Below are positions 1 through 6,522 of a DNA stretch of 64,000 nucleotides, piece by piece. Numbering within the stretch: position 1 is the first letter of the stretch; the number at the start of each line of letters is the position of its first letter. The stretch is from Paracoccaceae bacterium (lineage in GTDB: Bacteria > Pseudomonadota > Alphaproteobacteria > Rhodobacterales > Rhodobacteraceae). The position numbers and the translations under genes are program-made. The stretch is from the NCBI GenBank assembly GCA_020832445.1, contig JAFIEO010000024.1, positions 1-64,000 on the forward strand. The letters are read 5' to 3'. The notes under the pieces are model-generated. The model had not been told where the DNA came from. It did not search any database and worked only from the letters and a program-made list of their open reading frames with translations.

Positions 1-17
1 GGCTCACATGAGGAGGA

Positions 18-313
18 TCGGGTCAAGCAGGGTTTCTTATGCCATCAGTTGCTCCTTCCCTGACGTTTCGGATCTCGGGTCCGGCCCACTGACGGAACGC
101 GTGTCGCAGACCTACGCGCTCAAGCTCACATACGGTCGCCGGGTGTACCGGCTGCACCATTATCCCGCATCCTGCGGTTGGGGCTCGGGAGGACGGGACC
201 ATTCTTAACTCCGGCTGTGTCGTGCCATGCCATTCGCCGGTCCGTCCGCCCGGATCCGCCGAGGCTGATCAGGCCTCAAGGGAACCTGGGAATTTCGACG
301 TTCGGGCTATGGA
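18..313 (-). ncRNA. candidate bridge/seek RNA region of the IS110 element
   Basis: About 296 nt lie between the stop of the transposase and the inverted end of the element, with no ORF resembling a known protein. IS110-family elements are known to encode a guide RNA (bridge RNA, or seekRNA in IS1111 types) in their longer noncoding end, and in the IS1111 group that end is downstream of the transposase. Position and strand fit. The boundaries of any RNA, its loops and its guide sequences were not worked out, so only the region is marked. Confidence 0.35.
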
Positions 314-1483
314 TCACACTGTCTTCATGGCTGCGCCCTCGAGCACGACGCCGTGGGTCACGTATTTCCACAGAGCAACAAGCAGCTTCCGCGCCAGCGC
401 GACGATCGTGACCTTCCTGGCGCGGGCACCAAGCCGGCGGACCCGGTCGTGGAACCATCGAGCGAGCGCCGATCCCGGTTGGTGTCGCAACCAGAGCCAG
501 GCCATTTCCACGGCGATGGCGCGCAGGCGGGGATTACCTGCCTTGGAGACGCCCTGCTCGTGGTTGATCGTGCCGCTCTTCCACGGTGTCGGTGCGAGCC
601 CGGCATAGGCCGCGACCTGGCGCCTGTTGTCGAACGTTCGGAACAACCCTTCGGACCACAGAGCACCGGCAAAGCCTGGGCCGATGCCCTTGAGGTCAAG
701 CAGCATGCGCACCGGAGCCGGTGTCGAAACGACCGCCTGCGTGTCGGCCAGAAGCGCGTCGCGCTCCATCTTCACGGTCTCGATCTGCTGGTTCAGCAGC
801 TCGATGATCTCCAACTCGCGCAAGACCAGGGACTTGAGGTGTCGTGGCAGGGGGCGACCCTCTCCGGTGCGCAGCTCTTCCAGCCGGGCCCGGCGATCCT
901 TGTTCCGAGGCTCATAGTCTCCAATACCTTGTGCGAAGAGCAACCCCTTCACGCGGTTCACGTGCCGGATGCGTTCGCCGATCAGGCTCTTCAGTTCCCG
1001 GCAAACGCGGCGACGATCCTCTTCTTCTGGGGTCGGCACGCGCACCATGGCGCAAACCCGTGGTTCACCGCGCCTCCAGGCCATGAGCGTGCGGACAAGG
1101 GCTTCACCGTCGATCCGGTCCGTCTTGGCGCGGCGGTGCCGACGGGAAACCGCGATGGAGGCTGGGTCGACCACATGGCTCTCGAGGCCCGCCGCCACCA
1201 ATGCGCGGTGAATCCAGAACCCGTCCAGCCCAGCCTCCTGTATGACGATCACGGGGACGACCTCGCCGGTCCGCTGCTGGACTGCGCCCTGCAGATCTGC
1301 GCAGCGCCTCAGCAGGCCCGGGATATCGCCGGCACGAAGTTGATTTCGCGACATCTTCGCGCCCAGAGGCGCGGCAAGTGCCGTCACCAGCCAAACTGAT
1401 CGGCTCAGCTCCAGAGAGATGAAAATCGCGGCGCTGTCGGAGGCCGGGATGGGGGCTGCAGTGGTGATCGCGAGTGTCGGCAT
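314..1483 (-). CDS. IS110-family transposase
   Basis: A DEDD/RuvC-like plus serine-type recombinase of about 390 residues that would move the element by site-specific recombination. The N-terminal RuvC-like domain starts with the segment FISLELSRSVWLV, in which the first acidic position is Glu rather than the usual Asp. It continues through IQEAGLDGFWI and the AKTDRIDGEAL motif near residue 125. The C-terminal transposase_20 domain shows YAGLAPTPWKSG and the SKAGNPRLR motif that carries the nucleophilic serine in this family. GGAG lies about 9 nt before the ATG at 1483; an in-frame ATG 15 nt upstream is less well placed. No frameshift or internal stop is visible, so the gene looks intact. Family assignment is firm; activity is not shown. 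Confidence 0.9.
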   Translation of the reverse strand: MPTLAITTAAPIPASDSAAIFISLELSRSVWLVTALAAPLGAKMSRNQLRAGDIPGLLRRCADLQGAVQQRTGEVVPVIVIQEAGLDGFWIHRALVAAGLESHVVDPASIAVSRRHRRAKTDRIDGEALVRTLMAWRRGEPRVCAMVRVPTPEEEDRRRVCRELKSLIGERIRHVNRVKGLLFAQGIGDYEPRNKDRRARLEELRTGEGRPLPRHLKSLVLRELEIIELLNQQIETVKMERDALLADTQAVVSTPAPVRMLLDLKGIGPGFAGALWSEGLFRTFDNRRQVAAYAGLAPTPWKSGTINHEQGVSKAGNPRLRAIAVEMAWLWLRHQPGSALARWFHDRVRRLGARARKVTIVALARKLLVALWKYVTHGVVLEGAAMKTV

Positions 1484-1550
1484 GGCAATGATCTCCATAG
1501 AGGAAGCGCGTAACCCGACTTTTCCAGAGCCAGGGCCGTCGGTCTCCTCC

Positions 1551-1802
1551 TCATGGGATCTTGACGCAGGACGGCGGGATCAGGCGGACCTCATGGCCGA
1601 ACTTCGCCAGTTCCCGCGCCCAGAAATGTGCCCCGGCGCAGGCTTCCATGCCGACCAGGCACGGCGACAGGCGCGAAAAGAACAGCGGCACCTGCGCCCG
1701 CCGGACCTGCCGCCGGATGACAACCGCCCCGGCGGAGTCGACCGCGTGAATCTGGAACACGTTCTTGGCCAGATCGAGGCCAACAGTGGTAATCTCGTTC
1801 AT
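1551..1802 (-). pseudogene. truncated IS110-type transposase (N-terminal fragment)
   Basis: Eighty-three codons match only the start of a second, different IS110 transposase. They contain the first catalytic aspartate in VGLDLAKNVFQIHAVD and the glutamate in GMEACAGAHFWAREL, then stop after VRLIPPSCVK. Intact members continue with a segment containing the KTDAADAEA motif, which is absent. The break coincides with the inverted end of the IS110 element at 1-1559, so truncation by that insertion is the simplest reading. The remaining part of the gene would lie left of the window or be lost. The terminal sequence upstream of its start (1803 to about 1905) is probably the left end of the same broken element. 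Confidence 0.8.
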
Positions 1803-1905
1803 GGATGGCTCCCTTCATGGGTCATGAGTGACAGCACCCAATGTGGCACATTGCGATGCCGGGAGCGGGAGCCATCCACTCCATCAATGGCGGACAATGC
1901 TCGCT

Positions 1906-2113
1906 CTGGCTGACCATCGAGGCATCCATGCCCCCATACTTGGCCCGCCATTTGTAAAACAACGCATCGCTCATGCCATGCTCACGGCACAACTGCGCCA
2001 CCGGCACACCGCCTTCATTCGTTGGGAAAACAGTCCCCCGGACTGTTTCCTTATCCGCCTCATTGGCGCAAGATCGCGATGATCTGCGCCTCAGTGTATC
2101 TGCTTGTCTTCAT
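1906..2113 (-). pseudogene. IS3-family orfA remnant split by a palindromic insertion
   Basis: The first 17 codons (2063-2113) read MKTSRYTEAQIIAILRQ, the standard start of IS3-type orfA with its helix-turn-helix. The reading then hits a TGA. After a 43-nt interruption the protein resumes in another frame at 2019 with EGGVPVAQLCREHGMS and then ALFYKWRAKYGGMDASM, and homology ends near 1906 at a junction with another IS fragment. Only about half of orfA remains and no orfB is present, so the element is dead. Sequence upstream to about 2180 is probably the IS3 left end. Confidence 0.75.
2020..2062. repeat. 43-nt palindromic insertion in IS3 orfA
   Basis: Comparison of the two halves of the orfA reading places an extra 43 nt between the codons for RQ and NEGGV. 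It contains a perfect 9-bp inverted repeat, AAACAGTCC at 2028-2036 and GGACTGTTT at 2040-2048, with a 3-nt loop. Near-identical short direct repeats (AATGAAGGCGG and a form lacking one A) flank it on the minus strand. This is what a small mobile REP-like or MITE-like palindrome would leave. No second copy was recognised in the window. Confidence 0.6.
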
Positions 2114-2182
2114 TCGAATTCTCCTCATGCATCTTGCCGAGAAAATTCTACTTTTGCAGCCCCTTAAATTCGGGGGGATTAC

Positions 2183-2599
2183 CGGCTGCAGCCCAAAGGC
2201 GTTCCAGATGCGGCGGATTGTGGTGTGTGACAGACCGATTTCTTCGGCCATCGACCGGATCGACCAATGAGTTGCATCCTTTGGTGTCGTTTCCAGCGTT
2301 CGCTTGATCACATCGGCAACCTGTTCGTCCGAGATCGTGCGCGGGCGGCCCGCGCGATACTCGTCAGAAAGGCCTTCGATGCGATGCCTGGCAAACCGCC
2401 GCCGCCACTTGCCGACCGTATGCTCGGAATACCCGAGTTCGGCGGCGATCTCTTTGCTGGTCAGACCGTCAGCGCACCTCAACACGATCCGGCACCTGTC
2501 GGACAGTGACCGCGCCGCCTTGTGCCTGCGCAACTGCGCTTCCAGAAAACCGCGCTCCTCGTCGCTGAGTGCAATCGCAATAGATGCCCGACCACGCAT
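2183..2599 (-). pseudogene. IS630-family transposase, 5-prime fragment
   Basis: The reading begins with SDEERGFLEAQLRRHK and carries the N-terminal helix-turn-helix (SKEIAAELGYSEHTVGKWRRR) and the linker HWSIRSMAEEIGLSHTTIRRIW typical of IS630 transposases. It stops matching after AFGLQP near 2183, where the frame runs into the left end of the IS3 remnant. The whole DDE catalytic domain is missing, so this is a dead fragment. The normal N-terminus suggests that the IS630 terminal repeat lies just upstream, near 2600-2640, but its repeat sequence was not identified. Confidence 0.8.
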
Positions 2600-2861
2600 G
2601 CCATACCCCCCCCAAAATTTGCCTCACATCAATGATGGAAAATTTGGTTCCGGGTGACTAGACCGCAAGACAGCGGCGATGATGCCCACGCGCGACTTCC
2701 CCCTCGTTCTGCGCGACGAGTGGCGCGCGGACAAGCCGAACCCACGGCTGGGCCGACTTCGCGCCCTCGAGTGGCTGCGCACGCGCACGACGCGTCTCGT
2801 GCTTTGGGCGCCAATGGCTGCCGAATGAAGGACGACGAGCAATCTATCCGCGCCATCTGAA
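2600..2861 (+). other. boundary segment with an unassigned 49-codon ORF
   Basis: This stretch lies between the IS630 fragment and the substrate-binding-protein remnant. It holds an ATG-initiated ORF at 2679-2828 of 49 codons, rich in Arg and Trp (segments RDEWRADKPNPRLGRL and LEWLRTRTTRLVLW). No Shine-Dalgarno sequence is evident and the product is not recognised. It may be the tail of a gene cut by mobile elements. Nothing else is seen here. Confidence 0.2.
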
Positions 2862-3740
2862 GTGCACCCTGTCTATACGGTAACTGGCGTGGACTGGCTT
2901 GCGCGCAACCGCCCCGAATTGCGCAAGGTGGCCCTGTGCAGCCAGAACGATGCATTCGACCTGCCGTCGCCGGCCACCTACTGCGCTGCGTTCAAGGTCG
3001 CAGGGTATGATATCTGCCGTGAAGTTCAGTATGATTCACGAAGGAATGGCATCGCGGCCATTGTCCAACCCATGCTGGACGCGGACCCTGATATATTGTG
3101 CTGGTGCACAAGCTACACGCCTATGGTCCATACAATGACGGAATATGCTTTTGCGCAGGGGGGGGGCGGAATGATCCTGTCTTGCGTCATGGACCAATAT
3201 GAAAGACTGGTTGCGCGCACATCCGTAGAATTCATGGAAGGGACACTCTTTCAGTTTCCCGATTTTGATGACCCGCGCCTGACCGAGAAGGCGTTTTTCT
3301 TCAATCAACCCAATTTGTCCTAAACGGAATACAACCGGCGTTTCCCCGACAGTTGGAGTGCGGTCAGCTGGGAATATGCGGCGATTCTGGACATCTGGCT
3401 TACGGCTGTTGAAAAGGTTGGCACGCTGGCTGCGCCGTCTGTGATGGCCGCGATGAAGCAGATTGACAAGGTCAACCATGCGTTTGGTCCGGCGAAATAG
3501 TGGGGCCAGTCCCTGTTCGGGATCGTCAACGCAGTGATCGGGGGCTGGCCGGTTGTCCGCATTTAAGAGGGCAAGGCCTGCATTGTAGCTTTTGATTCTG
3601 TGCCCGACTGGCTGTCGCGGCAGGAAGCGGCGCTGCACCGCGACATGTCGGCGCTTGGGCAACTTTGGGCACAACGTCAGGACCGGGGCGGCCTGTCGCT
3701 ACAGGGGCTTGCCCCGCGGCAGGCCTATCCTGCGGCGTGA
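2862..3740 (+). pseudogene. branched-chain-type ABC substrate-binding protein, decayed
   Basis: One frame, open from 2829, gives the second half of a type I periplasmic binding protein: a lobe with LRKVALCSQNDAF and FKVAGYDI, then SYTPMVHTMTEYAF and SWEYAAILDIWLTAVEKVG, and a short C-terminal end. It is interrupted by TAA at 3321, TAG at 3498 and TAA at 3564, all in the same frame, before a final TGA at 3738. The signal peptide and first lobe are missing, and the upstream edge is the IS cluster. Three stops with the frame preserved mean point decay rather than a frameshift. A run of nine G occurs around 3158-3166. It may once have supplied substrate to the neighbouring methylamine-pathway genes; that is a guess from position. 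Confidence 0.7.
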
Positions 3741-3748
3741 AAGATGCG

Positions 3749-4558
3749 TCAGGTTTCGTGCATCAACAGCTTTTGTTCTTTGATCAGGTGCAGCTTGGTG
3801 TATTCGACCGCCGCTTCGACATCACGCGATGCGATGGCTTTGAAAAGCGTGTTGTAGTGTTTCTGATAATCCTGAATGCGGTCCGGCGTCAGATGGTGGC
3901 GCATCAGGACTGAACGAAAGCTTTGACGGCACGCTTGAATCGTCAGATTATGGCACGATTGCAGAAGCGGGTTGCGCGTGCCGCTGGCGATGGTGCGGTA
4001 GAAATCTTCTTCATATCGGGCAAATTCATCGGCATCATTGCGCACCTGTCCGATGCGCGCCACGATGTCGTCCAGATCTTCCTTCAAGTCTCGCGCGGGG
4101 ACATCTTGATGATGGCAAGGCGCGCCATTTCAGGCATCGATGATGCTGCGCACGATCAGATGGTCCAGCGGGCTTGTGCGTTCTGCCACGCTGCCGCGGT
4201 CGCCATCATCGGTGGCTTTTGTTCGGAAAATAACAAAACTGCCACTTCCGGCGCGGCGGCGGATGATTTTCTTCGTTTCCAACACTTCCAGCGCTTCGCG
4301 CACGGTGTTGCGGGACACGACAAGTTCGGCGGCAAGGGACCGTTCGCTGGGCAGGCGGCTGTCAACGGGATAGTCCTGTGACTTGATTTTCTGAAACAGC
4401 GTGTCGATGACAACCTGAACGGTGCCCCCGACAGAATGCCCTGACAACATTTCCGCATCCCATCTGCTGGTCATTTCGATCCCCAATCCCTGACGCGCCA
4501 TGCTCTGGCGCCTTCTTAAGCGTGACAATAGCGAAATGCCGGTGCGTTCGCGCATCAA
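3749..4558 (-). pseudogene. GntR/FadR-family regulator, frameshifted
   Basis: The N-terminal part (4558 to 4130) has a GntR winged helix with RLPSERSLAAELVVSRNTVREA and GSGSFV, and the C-terminal part (4087 to 3749) is an FCD effector domain with YEEDFYRTIASGTRNPLL and the final helix. Both lie in the same frame, but between them is a TGA at 4130-4132. The expected FCD segment EMARLAIIKMSPR is read only in another frame. Two indels, about one base near 4132 and two near 4093, which together restore the frame, explain this. The gene is therefore most likely inactive, unless the assembly carries errors there. It faces away from the mgd operon and may have been its regulator. Confidence 0.7.
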
Positions 4559-4731
4559 GCGGTCCCGCGATGTTGGTCAAACGGGCTATGAGTCGCATCT
4601 GCCGGCACCAATTGCGCAATGCGATCTGGAATCGGGGCGGGTGTTCGTCCTACGATGGGTTTGGCGGGGCAGGCCGGAAATGGCACGGGTTCATGTATTT
4701 GCGGTTGTGGTGTGTATTGCGCAGAAATACC

Positions 4732-4748
4732 CTGAAAAGAAATTTCAG
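4732..4748. promoter_or_regulatory. CTGAAA-N5-TTTCAG palindrome upstream of mgdA
   Basis: The 343-nt gap at 4559-4901 between the GntR pseudogene and mgdA contains no gene. It holds a 17-bp palindrome, CTGAAA/TTTCAG with a 5-nt centre, about 150 nt before the mgdA start. The 10-mer GAAATTTCAG inside it (4739-4748) recurs exactly at 12129-12138 upstream of mgsA. A shared regulator of the two methylamine operons could bind here. No clear -35/-10 pair was assigned. Confidence 0.4.
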
Positions 4749-4901
4749 AACAATGAATTAGCGCGGAATGGATAACGCGGTGGCAAAAGCTGCTTTGATG
4801 AAATCCAGTATGCGGAGTCGCTTTTGAACACAGGCTTGTCCGATTTCACAACATGAACACCGCTTTGATCCGCTAATACCGAACTGCAAGGAGTGTTTCG
4901 C

Positions 4902-6152
4902 ATGCGCTATTCCGGTTTCAAAATTCTGAAAGAAGCCCTGAGCGGCCATAAAGGCTGGACGCCCGCGTGGCGCAACCCGGACCCCAAATCACATTACGAC
5001 ATCGTCATAATCGGGGGCGGCGGCCATGGTCTTGCGACGGCCCATTATCTGGCCAGCAAGTTCAGCCAGTGCAATGTCGCCGTCCTTGAAAAGGGCTGGA
5101 TCGGCGGCGGCAATGTCGGGCGCAATACCACGATTATCCGGTCAAACTATCTGCTGGACGGGAATGAACCGTTCTATGAATTTTCCCTGAAACTGTGGGA
5201 AGGGCTGGAGCAGGATCTGAACTATAACGCGATGGTCAGCCAGCGCGGCATTCTGAACCTTATTCATTCCGACGCGCAGCGCGATGCATTCATCCGCCGC
5301 GGCAATGGCATGATCTTGCACGGCGCGGGCGCGGAATTGCTAAGTGCCGATCAGGTCCGCCGCGAATATCCGTTCCTGAATTTTGATGATGCGCGCTTTC
5401 CCATCAAGGGCGGGCTTGCCCAGCGGCGCGGGGGCACTGTGCGCCATGATGCTGTCGCCTGGGGCTATGCGCGCGCCGCCGACAGCCGTGGGGTTGATAT
5501 CATCCAGAATTGCGAAGTGACTGGTTTCCACATTGAAAACGGCACATGTGTGGGCGTTGAAACCACGCGCGGATATATCGGCGCGGGCAAGGTGGGGGTC
5601 GCGGTGGCGGGCAATTCCTCGCGCGTCATGGCGCAGGCTGGCATGCGCCTGCCGATCGAATCTCATGTCCTGCAAGCCTTTGTTACCGAAGGGCTGAAAC
5701 CCGTTCTGCCCGGTGTCATCACCTTTGGCGCAGGGCATTTCTATTGCAGCCAGTCCGACAAGGGCGGGCTGGTCTTTGGCGGCGATATTGACGGCTATAA
5801 CTCCTACGCGCAGCGCGGCAACCTGCCCGTGATCGAGGATGTGGCCGAGGGTGGCATGGCGCTGTTTCCGGGCCTTGGGCGTGTCCGCCTGCTGCGCATG
5901 TGGGGCGGCGTGATGGATATGAGCATGGACGGATCGCCCATCATTGACCGCACGCATATAGATGGCCTCTATTTCAACGGCGGCTGGTGCTACGGGGGCT
6001 TCAAGGCGACACCCGCATCAGGCTGGTGTTTCGCGCATCTTCTGGCGACGGACACCCCGCATGACGTGGCCAAAGCCTATCGGTTTGACCGCTTCAGGCG
6101 CGGCCGCATGATCGATGAAAAAGGGATGGGCGCGCAGCCCAACCTGCATTGA
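4902..6152 (+). CDS. mgdA: N-methylglutamate dehydrogenase subunit A (sarcosine oxidase beta-like)
   Basis: A flavoprotein of 416 residues that oxidises the N-methyl group of N-methylglutamate. The family is DAO-type, sarcosine oxidase beta. Visible are the FAD Rossmann motif DIVIIGGGGHGLATAHYLA at residues 33-51, the segment GGTVRHDAVAWGYARAA near 177-193 that in sarcosine oxidase beta contains the His carrying covalent FMN, and a C-terminal DGLYFNGGWCYGGFKATPASG. AAGGAG at 4888-4893 favours the ATG at 4902 over the GTG at 4893. It is first in mgdABCD. The sequence alone would also fit soxB, but the linked mgsABC and gmaS genes make the methylamine pathway role much more likely. Confidence 0.85.
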   Translation: MRYSGFKILKEALSGHKGWTPAWRNPDPKSHYDIVIIGGGGHGLATAHYLASKFSQCNVAVLEKGWIGGGNVGRNTTIIRSNYLLDGNEPFYEFSLKLWEGLEQDLNYNAMVSQRGILNLIHSDAQRDAFIRRGNGMILHGAGAELLSADQVRREYPFLNFDDARFPIKGGLAQRRGGTVRHDAVAWGYARAADSRGVDIIQNCEVTGFHIENGTCVGVETTRGYIGAGKVGVAVAGNSSRVMAQAGMRLPIESHVLQAFVTEGLKPVLPGVITFGAGHFYCSQSDKGGLVFGGDIDGYNSYAQRGNLPVIEDVAEGGMALFPGLGRVRLLRMWGGVMDMSMDGSPIIDRTHIDGLYFNGGWCYGGFKATPASGWCFAHLLATDTPHDVAKAYRFDRFRRGRMIDEKGMGAQPNLH

Positions 6153-6167
6153 GGGGCACCATGCAAG

Positions 6168-6189
6168 CTTCATCTTGCCAAAAATACTC
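6168..6189 (-). repeat. short dispersed intergenic repeat
   Basis: On the minus strand this reads GAGTATTTTTGGCAAGATGAAG between mgdA and mgdB. A related sequence, GGATATTTGGCCCAGAATGAA, occurs at 51458-51478. Such motifs are, from memory, common between genes in Rhodobacterales. Its role is unknown; inside an operon it may affect mRNA processing. Confidence 0.45.
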
Positions 6190-6234
6190 AAATACCACGG
6201 CCCCGTTCTGGGCCACCCGCCAAAGGGGGCGTGC

Positions 6235-6522
6235 ATGATCATCAACCACCCGCTTCTTGGCCCCTGCGATGCGCAGGAATTCACCTATCTGGGCGATGCG
6301 CGCCTGATCGATCGCCCCGATGGAATGGCAGGGGACGCAGAAGATGCGTTCTACCACTACGCTTACCTACGCGACAATCCGGCGGGCGAGCATCGCGAGT
6401 TGTGGTTTCACGAACAAGGCGACCGCAGTTGGCTGGTTGTCACCCGCAACACCGTGACCCATCAGATCACTTCTGTGGAACTGGCGCGCGATGTGGCACG
6501 CAAACAAGGGCGGGGCGTATGA
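6235..6522 (+). CDS. mgdB: N-methylglutamate dehydrogenase subunit B (sarcosine oxidase delta-like)
   Basis: A small subunit of 95 residues of the heterotetrameric dehydrogenase, recognised by FTYLGDARLIDRPD, YLRDNPAGEHRELWFH and GDRSWLVVTRNT. In heterotetrameric sarcosine oxidase the delta subunit binds zinc through three Cys and one His. Here the first Cys pair is replaced by INHPLLGPC and the later Cys by Asp (HEQGDRSW), leaving one unrelated Cys at position 11. So the zinc site appears lost, as an observation from the sequence. Its start overlaps no other gene. The stop overlaps the mgdC start as ATGA, so the two are translationally coupled. Confidence 0.8.
   Translation: MIINHPLLGPCDAQEFTYLGDARLIDRPDGMAGDAEDAFYHYAYLRDNPAGEHRELWFHEQGDRSWLVVTRNTVTHQITSVELARDVARKQGRGV

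Larger units (their letters stand above)
1..1559. mobile_element. IS110-family insertion sequence with short inverted ends
   Basis: The element holds one transposase gene on the minus strand and about 300 nt of noncoding DNA at its transposase-3-prime end. A 10-bp inverted repeat, ATGAGGAGGA at 8-17 and TCCTCCTCAT at 1545-1554, lies close to both presumed ends. Subterminal inverted repeats are a trait of the IS1111 subgroup of IS110 elements, which also carry their long noncoding end downstream of the transposase, as here. The right boundary is near 1555-1560, where the reading frame of a second IS110-type transposase breaks off, so this copy appears to have inserted into that gene. The left boundary may fall just outside the window, so completeness on that side cannot be judged. 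Confidence 0.75.

Noticed and set aside
353-1399. 348-codon ORF on the plus strand of the transposase
   Set aside because: It is antisense to the intact IS110 transposase and its translation shows no family features.
4893-4901. GTG start for mgdA 9 nt upstream
   Set aside because: It overlaps the AAGGAG ribosome binding site; ATG 4902 has proper spacing.
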